Part shown: positions 27,346 through 41,861 of the stretch, one piece after another | Numbering within the stretch: the stretch's first letter is position 1 | Layout: the number at the start of each line of letters is the position of its first letter | Source: Acanthacorydalis orientalis | Lineage: Eukaryota > Arthropoda > Insecta > Megaloptera > Corydalidae | Assembly (NCBI GenBank): GCA_034766995.1 | Contig: CM068323.1 | Coordinates: 27,251,490 to 27,315,489 of the forward strand | DNA: 64,000 nucleotides | Direction: 5' to 3' | Program-made: the position numbers and the translations under genes | Notes under the pieces: generated by a model | Seen by the model: only the letters and a program-made list of their open reading frames with translations | Told to the model about the DNA's origin: nothing | The model's database searches: none

Positions 27346-29080
27346 CCATTCTCTTGTTAATAGCCTCATTTTTTTAGATTGCAACAACAGTTACGTTTGA
27401 TAAGTTATAGTGAAACAAGATTGTTGTAAAATTTCCATTTTTATACAAATATATTCTGCGCCAGCCAATTGACTGCGACGTTCAAGTTTAAACAAAGTAC
27501 ATTCGTACGCATTAAAGTTAGTACTTGAATTTTCATTTTATCTTACTGTTGCTATTTATTTTTAAATGGGTTTATTTATTATTATAACTGAAACACAAAA
27601 ACAGTTTTACTAAATATTAAGGTATTAACTAATCTAAAAATTAATGAGAAAAATAATTAAGAAAAATTTGCTTTAAACTTTTGAGTTGTACATTTAATAG
27701 TTGCGTTAGTACATTTATAAAATAATATTCTTGTATATATATATATATATATATATATATACTTGAAAAATAATTAAATAAATATTTGACTGATCTATTC
27801 GAAATCAGAAGTACGTTGTCAAATTGTCTTAAATATATAAATGTGATCCTTTTAAAGTATTATATGCCAAGATAATGTTTACTCCTATCTATTCTATCCT
27901 TACAAATGTAATAGTGTCAGTCAAAATGTAAGAGTACACAAATAAAAGTGACAGAGTAAACTATTATTCGCTTTCTGTTGATAACAAATGGCTTATTTTA
28001 TTTTCTTTTACATTTCTGTGTGAAAGTTTGTGTTAAATTCGGTCGAAATGAGACGTTTACTAAAACAAACGTTTTAAGAATAAATTATCTTTCTGGAACG
28101 AACAATGTTTATGTTTTTGTAAAGAATTATATATTTTTCCATTGTATGTAATTGAATTTTTCTTATATACTTTGAAATTAATGTTATACACAATGTTCAT
28201 GTTGACAAATGTTTTCAAAATATTAAATTTATTTTTTATTAATCATATTGAAATAAATCAGATAAAAATGTGTCATTTCATGAAAAATATATAACGAGAA
28301 ATCCAGGCATTCTATTTGTAAAAATATTATTGTTTTATGTATTTTGAAGATTGGAATTCTCTATAAATATAGTAATTCAAATATAGTGTTTATAAATAAT
28401 TTCTAATTATATATATATATATAATTAATATTTTTATATTTTTTAATTCATCTAAAATTATCTAATGGTTAAATGTTCACATTAATTTTTAAATAATGTA
28501 TCAAATTTAAACTCTATTATTTTTATGACACAAAAACGTTAAATAGATGATAAAAATGTTTGAATATATTTCACTTATGCATTCAACAGACTTAATTTTT
28601 AAATGCTGGTCTGTACAAATCGAGTAAATATCTAGCAAACAATTGAAATATATTCTATTAACTTGGGATTCATCTGATAAATTCGCTTATTACAAAACTC
28701 TAATAAAAGTTTGTCTAAAGTTTATGCATCATGTTTAAACGAACACCTCTTGCCTTTCGAACTTCAACGAGTGCTCTTCCACAAACTAAGAAGGATTTTT
28801 TTGTGATGACTAATTGCCAAAGTTGAAAGTTCGGTGTACCTCCTGTGTGCGGTTGAGAGATGTAATTATTGAGAATCGTGTGCTGGTTTCGAGATAATTT
28901 CAAATTAAATCTTCAGAGAATATAATTTCTTTTCATTACGTTCTCTCTTTTTGAAGAACTTATAAAATATATATTTTATAATGAATTACTTCATTCAGTT
29001 AAGATGATTATATATTTTAATTAATGAATGTGCTGAATTGAAACAATAATCGCTGTTATTTATTATTTATTTGATCTCAG

Positions 29081-29112
<32 letters not shown>

Positions 29113-31824
29113 CAAAGGAAATATATTGCTAGCAAGTTTTTGGTACAAATTGTGTACGTTGTAATAGTGTAAATTTATAAAATGAAAATATATATTAAGC
29201 ACTTTTGATGTCTGCTTCATAAGAAATATTTTCGTTTTATATTTTATATATATATATTTATCCATTTTAATAACTACACATCAGACTATAAAATTTGTTT
29301 TAAGGATATTTTAATTCATATATATGTATCTGTTGATAAATATTTTTATATAAATATATATACTCATATTTTTATTTCTCTATTTGTTTGAAAAGAGATG
29401 TAAGAAAATGTTCAATATTTCCACGATAGATTTTATTTAAAAGACAGATTTCAATCTTACAAACTCTCATAATTTTTATTTGTTATTTTTAATGTCTATT
29501 TTGAGAACTTTTTTAATTCTGTTTTCTTTTTCATGAATTAACATCCAATACAAACGAACCAGAAGTGTTACTCTTAAATATGTTTATTTCTAATTCTATA
29601 TTTAAATATATAATACATAATTCTCCAATATACGTTCTAAAATGTTTACCTAAATTTTTACCTAAGTTATTTATTCCAAAACAATTGTCTGGCTTCTATT
29701 TATTTTTGATATTTAATAATTATCATAAAAATATTGTATATAGAAAGATAATATATTCCGAATAGCGTGTTCTTTAAAATGTTTGTATTATTTTAAACAG
29801 CATTCATGATAGAACAGTATGCAATAATTATCTGTAAATTTATTTTTGAAATTATGTATAATAACTCAAATTAAATGATTTTGTATTCAAGTTAATTCAC
29901 TGTTAATGAATACAAGTTATAGTATAAACCAAGTATATTATGCAAAGCAATTTACAAATAGATCTAGAACAATTTCATATACAGACACGTCTATTTCTGT
30001 GATATTATTTGTATCATTTATTTTTATAGACAATAAACACGCCAGAAATGATCATTTTGCAGAGATGTGCGATGGTCGCGCATTGCAGTTGCTGCATAAT
30101 ATTCTTCGAGTACAAAGTGCGCAATAAAATCCCTTCTTATGAATTTAAATGTAATATTGTGCAGTAGCATCGCTGCTATGTTGAGTTGTACATTTAACGA
30201 GTTCGTTTTACTTGATAATATAATATATATGAAGTATACCGGAAATACTTAATAGGGCAACACATTCTCAGACGCTGGTTGATTCATTGCACGAATTTAC
30301 ATCGACGCTTGTTTTAACAAAATTGTTCTATTTTAAGATGTGTGATAAATGAACAAGTCGTGCTATCGTTCTAAATAAACGAAAACATGGGAATGTGTGT
30401 CAGTATGTTATAGAAAAGTTGTATTTTTTTTTAATTAGTATCAGACATTTTTCTGTGTTAAAACAGAAATACAATTATTACAGAAATAACAGTGTTGTTT
30501 TAAAATATTTTGAATTTATTTTCACACACAGGTTTATTCTAAGTATTCAGTTATTTTTAATTAATTTTAATTTGTTTCCAAATTTTGTATACATTCAAGG
30601 TTATATTAATTTTATTAAAAAAAACGATTTTTAATAAAATCAAACCCTGTAGTCTTATTTAGATCCAAAAAGATATTATAGAAATATTTTATATAAAAAA
30701 ATTAGTTAGATTTTTCTTTTTGTAAATTGACAAACATTTTAAATAAGTGAGTATGAGATTAAATATAATCCTACAGTCAGGTGAAGTACAAAAGCGTACG
30801 AAGCCGAATTTTCGCTTTGATACTAGACTATTATGAAGTATACTGCTACATTCTTTGTATTAATCAATACACAAAGAGATTTCTCTATCAGGTTGTGCAA
30901 GTAAATGCTTTCACTATGCATGAGAATCGTTTTAAGGTGGAGGCGGGTCTGGCAACTTTAAGCAAATAGTTACTAGGCAATGAATCAATGTAATATAAAT
31001 GGTCACGTTCTCTGTTTACAGAAAATAGTTTGGATTTAATTCACACGCACGTAATGTAATATGATCAAAAGTTTTGTTACATTCTATTAAGTTATTAAAA
31101 TAAACGTTTATTTTTATCAAACGTTTAAAGAGAATTATTGATCTATTTTGCACTAGAAAAGATTTTCATTAAAAATTATTATTTAAAGATTTAACTAAAA
31201 TAATAATACAATGCAGGTGTTAATAAAAAATAAATTGGAAATATTTAACTTTAAAAAATTCACTCATTGAATAACCCACTTATTGAAATTGAAAGAAAAT
31301 ATTAACTATACGGGGAAAAACGCAAATTATTATTAATTTCTATTATTAATTATTCTATTCATAAAATATATATAATATTTTTTAAAAAAAAAAACTGTTT
31401 AACAAAGATATCTAATTTTTTCGATTTATTTTTTAATTAAATGATTATTTATTTCTGTGATGATTACAATTCAGTCATTTTAAATTCTACAATTCGATTT
31501 CGTTCGACTTTTCATTTTTAATGATATTTGTAAAGTAAATATTAATCTCTCTTACAGTTCAGGATGATCATTCACTCATTTTCTCAGATATAGAGATTTA
31601 CAAAATTCTAATTACATGATAATACATGCTTTATTTTCACTGAAAATATTTCTAAATAAGAAATAATTAAAACTGTTTAATAAGTCAAAGCAGATTTTAA
31701 TTATTTAGAAAAATTATTTATAGTTATAATTTTAAAAAGAATGTTCGAATATACTGGAAATCCTGTATGTGAGTCTGATAATTTACGATAATTACTCATA
31801 TGTATTTTTAGTTCATTATAAGAG

Positions 31825-31860
<36 letters not shown>

Positions 31861-32550
31861 GTGCGTGTATAAAAGAATAACTGAAAAGTTTGAATATTAA
31901 TTTCAAACAAACAAACTGCTAAAGGTAAGTATACAGTTACCTTAAAGTTGACTGTATTATTTTGCTTATTATTATGAAAGCATGTACATTAAAGTATGAC
32001 AGAGTTACACCAAAGGATAATGATATATATATATATATATAATCTTTACAATTTTTTATACTACATTAAATGAACGATATATTGTTTAAGAAGTTCTTTT
32101 ATTTATAATTAATAACGTTTATCTGAGGTGATAACTATTTGTTTAATAATGTTTTGATATATCGAATATAAAACTATATAGTATAAAGTTTGATTTCATG
32201 CTGTTCGAATTTAAAATAACATAAAAGAAGATGTTACTAAAACTGATATTTTGAACACATTTCAGTTTTTAGTATTACTAGAAATTTTATATCAAAAGAT
32301 AATTCATTAAAATACGAGTCGTTCTTGTCTGAATTCAAAATATTAATTAGTGAAAATATAACGGTTCAATGATAATAAATATTTACCGCACACCGTCAAG
32401 TAAATAATAAAGAAATAAATATCAAAAGAGAAATGTACGATATAAAGCTGAAAATATTCTATTCCTAGACCTATATACATTTCAGTATAAAAAGTGCATT
32501 CAAAAGGTGAGGTTTTTTTTTCTTATTCAGCAAATAAGATTCAAGTACAA
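27346..32550. other. AT-rich spacer
   Basis: TA tracts lie at 27,734-27,762, 29,085-29,112, 31,830-31,856 and 32,024-32,041. A less AT-rich patch at 28,715-28,905 has a 62-codon minus-strand ORF of unknown nature. No gene is supported. Confidence 0.6.
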
Positions 32551-32765
32551 AAAACATTCTTTGCCATTATTCAAGTTTTTCCAAGCCGAGACGTGGAAAA
32601 ATGACAGACGTGTTGAGCGTCGTTCCATTGCCTTAGGAAGGAAGTGCGGGACGAGAGAAACGAAGAAAGCGAGGTGACAGCAAGACGAGAAAAGAATGCG
32701 ACGTGTTAACATTGCGGTTTCCAGGTGGGAGTGTGGGACACAGAACACACCGATTTCTATTCTTA
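32551..32765. other. GC-richer purine-rich patch
   Basis: About 200 bp has CpGs and a G/A-biased plus strand (AGGAAGTGCGGGACGAGAGA near 32,638). A 73-codon minus-strand ORF overlaps it without recognisable similarity. Confidence 0.3.
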
Positions 32766-33411
32766 ACGATGAATATAAATGAAATGTTTAATGAAATTAT
32801 CTGATATTTATGATTTTTAACATGTTCATTTACGGAAATGATTCGAGGCTATTAAGAGTATTGTTATTGCTGGCATGATTATGAAATTAAATATTTTACT
32901 CCATATATATATATATATATATATAAACAAGTTAAATTGAAATTATTAAACTTTTATTATAGAAAAAAATAACGAAAAGTTATTTTAAAGTTAACTTTTC
33001 TGAGTATATATTAATAGTCATATTGTAATCAAGTTTATAATTAATGAATATTAAGAGGATCAGTAATTAATGAATGTATAGATTCTACTTTTAAATATTA
33101 TATTATATATATATATATACAAGTTGAGAATTGAAATATAGTCTTATTGACATTTCAGTGCATCAAAAAAAAATGAAGAAACTCGAAGAGTAATTTATTT
33201 TGAATTAATGACACAAGTTTTCTTCCCATGAAAAATAATGTCGTTCAGAAATTTAAATTTTCTTATACTTAATGTATTTTAATCAAGTTTTTTTCGTAGG
33301 ATACGTTTCTAGAAAATAAAAATAAATGTATTGGATATATTAATGTTTATATAAGCGCCACACGAATGAAGATTAAAACGACATGTTGAAACTTTCACTA
33401 TAATAAAAAGT

Positions 33412-33466
<55 letters not shown>

Positions 33467-33843
33467 GTATCTGTATGTGTGTAAGTGGGAAACTTCGAAT
33501 TTTCAACGTGGAAGTGATCTGATTTTGTATTCCAACTTAGTTTAACATACTCGTTGCATGAACATTATGGAATTTGATATAATATCCATTACATTTTTAC
33601 ATCGAATGCTAACGACCAACTTTCGTTCAACTTTCCATATTCATTCCAGTCGAAATAATATTTTGACAATGTAGAACACATTAAAAACAACAAACAAGTT
33701 CAAGACGACACACTCTGAATACATTGTGATATTTTGTGTGTGTAAACATGAAATTTAATGAAATGATATAAAGCAGCAATAAAAAAATTGTATAAAGATA
33801 TACATTCTGCGAAGTTGATTCATATGTGGGTTTTTTTCCTCAT

Positions 33844-33891
<48 letters not shown>

Positions 33892-34451
33892 TGGAAAACA
33901 AATACAGATACTGCGTATATTATTTTGTATATGCGCGAAAACTGTTTTCAAACAAAAACACTGAAAACCAATTTTCTTACCACTTGAGAGTTTTCAGTTC
34001 GTGACTACTTGAATCGATGCCTTTTCATGATTCTGTTAAGCATTTAAAGTATACGCATCATAATGGTGTAATAAAAAAAGTTCCCTTTTTCATTCAATTA
34101 TATTTATCATTCATTTAAGATCGTTTGTTTATAAATTAATACAACCGCTTGTGGTATGAAAGTAAATACTTGGTATTGATTTCATTTTTCAGTTTCAGTT
34201 TTTTTTTTATATAAATCTATTTTATTAAATTATCTATGTAATATATATGTAAGGAAAGGCATACAGAATCATACTTTAAACATTTTAAATACATTTTTAA
34301 TGACCTGTTAAGTTAATCTTCGATATAATTAATTCTTTTGTCAATTTTTTACTGTTTCATACCACAAGATAGATTGTATATTTTTATACTCTCCGAACTG
34401 TTATAGACGGTCATATGTTCCCTCTTTCTCTCCTCTCTCTCTTTCTCTCTT

Positions 34452-34499
<48 letters not shown>

Positions 34500-34680
34500 G
34501 TAGTTATGGCTAGCTAAATAAATTTAATACATGTGGAAGATTGTTTAAATTGATGATCAAATAGAAAGTTTGTAGTTGGCTAATTGACACTGATTGACAT
34601 TGAATGATATCATAAACTTCAATAAAGTTTATCTTTTTGTGAAAGTAACTTTTTCTTCTTGTTAAAGAATATATGTTGAA

Positions 34681-34721
<41 letters not shown>

Positions 34722-36708
34722 TATTAATAGACGAATAAAAAGTACAAGCTTTTTTTCTTTCAACAACAAGACCTCGATTATTAATCACATAATCAAATTG
34801 TTGTAATAATTGTAGCAATTAAAAAAATGTTGATATTGTTAAATTTATTTAAAAACTTATTAAAGACTTTGAAAATATTATATGATTTAAAGAAAAACGT
34901 TACATCTTTCTATAACAATTGAGAAGAAAATTAATGCCGATAGAGTTATGTTCCAAAAAATATATTGGGAATTTCTCGATTTTTTCAAAATTAATTAGCA
35001 TCGAATTTACATTTTTCAAACCTGTGAGAAGTATTTGTTAATAATTTTTTTTTATATAATGTATCTTTTCATCATTGATCAGGTATACAAATTAACAATA
35101 ATCGTAAATAACGAATCGAATTACAATCGGTCTATCTGTTTTATTCGAACTAGTAGGGTGATAAAAATATATAGGATATTAAGAAATTACAATTTTGATA
35201 TTTGTACAAAAATCATACAAAGTAATTATTTTTTTTAACTATTTATACAAGAAATAATTTCTGTACTAAATCATTGCTACATAAATGTCATCGGATAATA
35301 AATTGAACACATATTTGAATGGAAAATATTTTAAATGATATTTCATGAAGTAAACTTAAAAATTAGGAATCAAATATTAAATATAATGACGTTATATTAT
35401 TAATGACAATTAAATGTAACAAATTAATTTTCTCTTTATTATTCAGTGTTGAAGTTTAAAAATTGACGTACATGCCAAATAAGTTATTGACCTAAAATAT
35501 ATTTTCTAGACGTTATTTTATTATAGCTGTGTATTTTTCTTTCACATCTATTTATATTACACAGTGATACGTTAAACAGTACTGAGAAATACGATAACAT
35601 TTCTCAGAAAATGTTCAAGACAAAATTATATATTTATACAATTCCGTTTTAAACAGTTTTTTTCCGTATCTGATTTATTTTTGTATCTATGTAGTTATTA
35701 TTAAAGATATCAACCATAAAAATGTTTAATTTTCAGAATTACTGTTTTAAAGTATTATTGTATGTTTTATATTTATTTGGAGCAATGGATGACATTTATA
35801 GAAAATGAAAAAAACCATTTTTTTTCATGATACATTTATATAAATTTATCATATTTCATTTACGTTATATTGATTAGCCTCGAGTAATTGTTCCTATGTT
35901 ATTTATCAACATGTCTATTTTATATTATTCATTTTTCAATAACAGTTGACGAGACTTTAATATATTTTATTTGAAAACATTATTAGAACATTTCAAATCA
36001 ATACGCTCGCAGCATCATCACATAGACTTTAATATAAAAAATGATTCGAATTCATGACTGGTTATAATTACTAGTCTGACGTGTTGATGTGTAGAAATAA
36101 GGTCGCCTCTCAAATGTGATATTATATTGATATATTGTGTATGTTGTCAATGTGGTATTAACAATTTAACCCCACGTTATAACTACAGCTGAATGTTAAT
36201 GGCGGATCACATGACTCGAGGGAGAATTATAGTTCAATAGTTTATCGAAGATTGGATCTTTTTTTTCAGTCAAAATGACATTTTCAATTCGTTTGCGTTC
36301 AGTTTTTAATTTTAATTTGAAAACACTACTCTTGGAAATTTTATTTATACATTTATTATTTATATAAAAATATAATCTGATATTGTATTATACATTTATA
36401 TATAAATGTTGTGTTTTAAAATCATGTATGAGAAATATATGTTACATTCGAATTGTGAAAAATTGATTTTTCAGTTTAAATAAATTTAATAATGTATTTA
36501 AATTAAAGACCTAATAAATCATACATAAAATAGTAAAAATTATCATATAATATTAATTTTCATTTCTTTGGTTCATTATTTTTAACAGTGTGTTAAAAAA
36601 TCGAATACATATTTCATTGAAATAAAGAATAAAAATTTATTTTGACTTGTGAAATAGTTAAAATATTTATATTCAGTACCCATACAATCAGTGTTTTGTA
36701 TAAAAATC

Positions 36709-36747
<39 letters not shown>

Positions 36748-36964
36748 TATATATTCTTCGAATAAATCTAAACTTGAGGAAATGAACTGTCGAAGAACAG
36801 TTTATGAATCATTTTCTGACGTTAGAAATGTGTAATATATTATGAAATTATATATTATTACAATGGCAATAAATGATATATGTATATGTTTTAAAATACA
36901 TTAATGCTATTAAATAGTATCGCGTATAGAAAAAAAATCCGTATATTTAATTGTATTAAAAATT
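32766..36964. other. AT-rich spacer with TA tracts
   Basis: TA tracts lie at 32,904-32,926, 33,104-33,120, 33,415-33,462, 33,845-33,887, 34,682-34,717 and 36,711-36,753. A slightly GC-richer stretch lies at about 36,060-36,270. No gene is supported. Confidence 0.65.
34421..34497. repeat. compound (TC)n(TA)n microsatellite
   Basis: An imperfect TC tract (34,421-34,453) precedes about 42 bp of TA, on the plus strand in the TC-then-TA order. Confidence 0.96.
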
Positions 36965-37065
36965 CGTACGAGGCAGTGTTATAGACACAAAAAAGTACCA
37001 CACACAAATCAAAATGTGATCCGCATTACGGACTTTCTAAATTACTCCGCCACATATATACTGAG
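36965..37065 (-). mobile_element. possible tRNA-like repeat (SINE head)
   Basis: On the minus strand, TGGCGGAGTAATTTAGAAAG resembles box A and its surroundings, GTCCGTAATGCGGAT can form an anticodon-like stem (CCG/CGG), and TTTTGATTTGTG sits where box B would be. A run of six Ts follows soon after, like a polymerase III stop. The box B match is poor, so this may be a decayed SINE or a tRNA pseudogene, or chance. Confidence 0.3.
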
Positions 37066-38051
37066 TGGCTGATATTATTGTTAAAACCGTATCGTGCGGT
37101 CGCATGTACATGTTTTTTTTCATGTTTGTATGTGTGACCCGTCGCAGACTTTGGATCAATACCTCACCACACTATTTTGTATTTTTACATTTATTATTTA
37201 CACGTCACGACATATTTTTTTTTAATTTATCACAGAGTTGAGAATGAAAGTCATTCACTCAATAATATTATTTTAAAGGTGTACGAAGTATAAAAGTGTT
37301 TTTACATTATTTCATCATCCAGCACAGATTTTCAATTGCACGGATTAAAAGGGAATATGTTTAGATATTTGATTTTCGAATGTACAATAGGAACAGACCT
37401 GACATAAAATGTCTGTTACAATTATGCAAACAGAACTATATGTGAATATTATAAAAAATAATAATAATATTTGTAAATGAATGTATTTTCCTGCAGAATA
37501 ACTCATTTATATAGAAATTTCTGATAATCTCAACGAACAATTTTATTATATTTTCAGGTAATTTTTTGATATCAAAGAAAATGAGTAAAGCTTGAAACGC
37601 TGAAAAATGGATTTATTTTTTTTAAAAAATACACTTTTATACTCAATAAATATCTGTTTTTATTAAAATATAAAATGAAGATTATATCTCAACACTTATA
37701 ATATTCATTTAAATTCACTAACCGGTCTATTCATTTTAATTTCTTTTTAATTTTTTATAATTAATGAACCACAAATCGAAAACTAAGGACAAATGGAAAT
37801 AAGAACCGTTTCTTAGTTTCTTTTCTTATCGTGTCTAAATTTATTTCTTTAAACGTTTACTAATGACAGATAAATAAATCCTGTATTTTAATATAATACT
37901 CTTCACCATATTTTGTTGTAACACAAACAAACAAAATATGTGTTATTAATATTTATCCATATTTTAAAGAAATGTGGTTACATATATAAGTTAGTTTTGT
38001 AGGTATAACAAAGATAATACGGCAGTAGTCTGACTTAGATTTACAACCATG

Positions 38052-38052
<1 letters not shown>

Positions 38053-38108
<56 letters not shown>

Positions 38109-38134
38109 TATGTGTGTGTATGTGTGTTTGTATG
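38053..38134. repeat. (TA)n then TG-rich compound microsatellite
   Basis: About 49 bp of TA grades through TACATATATATG into (TG)n-like sequence. Confidence 0.95.
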
Positions 38135-39342
38135 TCATTTATATGTGGTCTGAATGTTAACGTCAGTAAAAAATGGTAAAGGAAACTACAGGGAATTGTG
38201 AAAAGTATGCAGCATGTTTTTGTGACAAAACTTTTGCTCTTTTTTTAAACAAAATACGAGTGTTTCTTTGAAAGTTTAATATTGGAATATTTTTTTTCTC
38301 TTTTAAGTACGATTTCAGATTCACTCGACTCTAAATTCTAAAACAGATCGATTTCCTACAACTACTCATTGATTTGTTATGATTTATCTCTATAAATATA
38401 CATTTTTATTTCTATATAGGATACTATGAATATAATGAGAAATTAGAGAGAAATTCGAACAACTACTCTATTGAATTTAATGAAAAAGTATACGGATTTG
38501 ATTCGAGAGGACGTGTGTTTCTTATTTTCACAGAGGAATAAATTAAATATACGGATGCGGTTCTGAATATCAACATAAATACATATACATATTGCATATA
38601 TGTGTATGATGAATTAATGCAATAATAATTTGAATATAGGAACTGAAATATATTTTTTTTATTCAATTTAAGATTACGGTTTTACTTGAGTATAGTATTT
38701 GTACTAATTCCAGGTTGCATGTAACGTCCAGATAATAATCTTATTAGAATAATGACATGTTACTGACGGTTGACAAACATGTATAACGATCATACAAACG
38801 TTAGTTTATTAACGTGAATCATGCCAAATTGTACTAAATATATTCTGACTGTGCGAGATTTTAATGAAAAATCGAAATTGATGATTGTACGAATATTATT
38901 GAGATGTAAAACTTTTCTAATAAATAGATGATTGGAGTTTTCCGAATTGTCAGAATTATAAATCGATTCAAGGTTACAAATTTGAATTTATAAGTCGTTT
39001 TAATAGTGTACAAAGATTTATAAACAACGTGAGAGATTGTTATGGTAATTAGTTCGTTTCGAAATGTCGATAAAACGTTTCATTCGAACGTTCGACATGT
39101 TTTTAACTGTGTTTTCATTGATTTTTTAAACAATGTTTTCTGAATTGTATACTGGAAGTATTAAAACATGTTCGAATGTTTTTAATTTCGATTATTTTTT
39201 TCATTATAGAAGGCTTGTTAGTAATTTTAAGGTTTATTCTAAAATATTATAAATTAACAAGCATATCATCTATAGATCTGATACAGATTGGTCTTTTGTG
39301 AGTGATTTTTTCCATATGTAGCGAATAATTATAATTTAAGCT

Positions 39343-39392
39343 TGATAAGCACGACATGTTTCGTTACGAAAGCGTTTATCAGAAGTAGTTAA
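39343..39392 (-). repeat. CTGATAA-hairpin-CGAAACATGTC motif
   Basis: On the minus strand: CTGATAA, ACGCTTTCGTAA, then CGAAACATGTCGTGCTTATC. GAAACATGTC fits the downstream strand of a minimal type I hammerhead ribozyme, but CTGATAA has A where the core needs G, and stem I does not pair well. It is probably a decayed copy. Confidence 0.35.
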
Positions 39393-39997
39393 CAATTTTA
39401 GATTTTGAAACTTTTTAATAACTTGAATAATAAAAGTATACTATAAAAGAAAAGTCCACAGATCAAATAATTGTTCTGTGCGATTGAATTTTTTATATTC
39501 TGTACTACCAAGGTTAAAGAAACTTCTGGAAAACGACTAGTCTGGTACTACCAGGTACCAAAGGTTGGTTGTTTTGGTAATGTTTTATTATATTTGCCCA
39601 TAACTATATCATAAATAGAGAATAAGAAAACTGGACAAAATGTATAAGATTAATAACGAATATTTATGTAAATACTTTAAACTGTATCATCAAATAAAAT
39701 TAATTACGGTTTAAAAACATTGTTATATCTGAATTAAATGAATTTTAATGCGGTAAAATATAAAACAGAGAATACGTTACCAATTAAAAAAGGATTCTTA
39801 ACCATACATTTTGACTTGGCTTACATACCTGCAAAAGAAAATAAAATAGTAAATAACAACATAAATAAAACGGTATAATATTATTTCTAAAGATGCTGTG
39901 TTTGTATATTTATTGAAAATAAAACGGAAGAGAAGTCAAGAATAATGTTTGATTTTCATGAAATAAAATAGAAAAAAAAACATTTTGTGTTTTGTTT

Positions 39998-40007
39998 ACA
40001 CACACAC

Positions 40008-40048
<41 letters not shown>

Positions 40049-40063
40049 TGTGTGTGTGTGCGT
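39998..40063. repeat. symmetrical (CA)n-(TA)n-(TG)n microsatellite
   Basis: CA repeats, then ATATG and TA repeats, then GAGTG and TG repeats. The two ends are reverse complements, so the whole tract is a near-palindrome. Confidence 0.93.
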
Positions 40064-40760
40064 TTATGGTTGCAGACTTTTCTGATTTCCAAGAAATTTA
40101 GTATTTTTATGATAATTCAACTTCAAAAGAAAACGGAAAAATAAATGTAAGCATATAGAATGAATTCTTTAAAAAAATACTTTGTTATTTATTTAATGGA
40201 ACTAAATTTAAATTTGAACCGAATTACATGAAACAGTGGTCAATTTCAAGAGGAAAGGTTGGTATGATCCAGATAATATGACATAAGGTACATTTTTCAT
40301 GTTTAATAAAGATTTGATAAAGAATGTCTATCGTTTCATACACATTTTTTTTATCATTATTTGATAAATAATTTTTATTGTTATATTTTATCATATATTT
40401 ATTTAATGCCAATCGTTTTCTTAAGAACTGTTTCCAAAGGTAAATATTGTACACCACACATTTTTGTTAGAATATATATGTAAAAAATATAAATATTTCA
40501 ATTTTGAATAATGATGATATTTATAGAATGAGAAACAATATTTTTCTTTCACGCATTCGTTATTGAATCACATAGACTGTCAAAGATAACAGAGACCTAG
40601 TAAGGCTGTTTAATGATTCTTAAAAATGTTTATTCGTGGGATCCAATAACAATTTTACAATGTACGACTGACAGAAATTGTTGATTGTAGCAACGAAATG
40701 TCGAGAAAATAATTGATGATTAATTTTAGCAGTAAAGTAACATGCAGTATGAATTTATCT

Positions 40761-40794
<34 letters not shown>

Positions 40795-41807
40795 CCGTTG
40801 AAACTTAATTAGCTGTCTCTTGAAACTTTGTTATCTGATTATATGTCATCATAGACACAACAGAAGTTTAAAAGTGTGAAAATGAAACTACTTTCTACAT
40901 GTCGACGAATAAAGATTTTATTATTTATTAAAAGAAGATATAAATTTACAATATATATATATATATATATATAAATAAATGTAAAATGAATGTCTGTATT
41001 TCCTTAATGAAAAGTCAGCATGAGTAATACAAAACTATCAAGCGAACCGTGTATAATAGACTTAAAAAAATGCTATACTTTATGTGAATCAGCGTGAAAC
41101 GAATGAAAGAAGAACATGTAATTTTATCATATTATCAGAACTTGATTTATTGTTCCAGTCGTTTTATTGATTTATATACAAATGTGTAAAATTAAGTTAT
41201 TTAGAACGAAGTTACATTTACAGAGTTATCTTGTTTGCGGGTCAGCAGTTTCAGGTCGAACTAAATATACTTTTTAGGTCAGAAATGCACACTGAACTGC
41301 TTATACATTGCATGTGACCTAACAATACATTATTTGCAGGTCGTGTCTCCACACCACATGTAACTTTATATCCGTAACCAGTAAATGTAATCGTGCAAAT
41401 GATTGTGGATCCAGTCATAAAACTGAAAAGGGATATAAAATGAACTATATACTTTATTTTCAATACGAGCGACTTGTATTTTATTTATTTAGTTTTTTAG
41501 TTTCTGTTTGTTTGTCGTGCTTGGAATTATAATTGAAGAGATATTAAATTAATTCTATATCTATATAGTGGAAATGTGATTCAAGATAGTTTCACATGGG
41601 AATGTCAGAAAAATATTCATCTTATGAAAAACCAATTCGATTTCCGGTCATGTTTCCTTTATATAGTGTGAGATTTTTCAATCTGCTATTTATGTATATA
41701 TTTTTTTTCAAAAGAATTATGATTTGGGTTTTTATATGAAATCCATACTTTTCGTTTTATAAATGTTTTGTACAGTTTTGAATAAGTGACCGTGAATTTT
41801 TCGAAAT

Positions 41808-41813
<6 letters not shown>

Positions 41814-41858
<45 letters not shown>
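41814..41858. repeat. (TA)n tract at the 3' end of the RTE remnant
   Basis: On the minus strand the LINE reading frame ends GAATGATGA and runs straight into this TA tract. RTE-type elements have short 3' UTRs and simple-sequence tails, so the tract probably arose as the element's tail. Confidence 0.9.

Positions 41859-41861
<3 letters not shown>

Larger units (their letters stand above)
37066..41813. other. AT-rich spacer
   Basis: A CpG-containing patch at 37,066-37,210 adjoins the tRNA-like candidate. TA tracts lie at 40,765-40,790 and 40,951-40,973. No gene is supported. Confidence 0.6.

Noticed and set aside
32527..32748. 73-codon minus-strand ORF in a GC-richer patch
   Set aside because: No family resemblance and its limits do not follow the patch; kept only as a compositional note.
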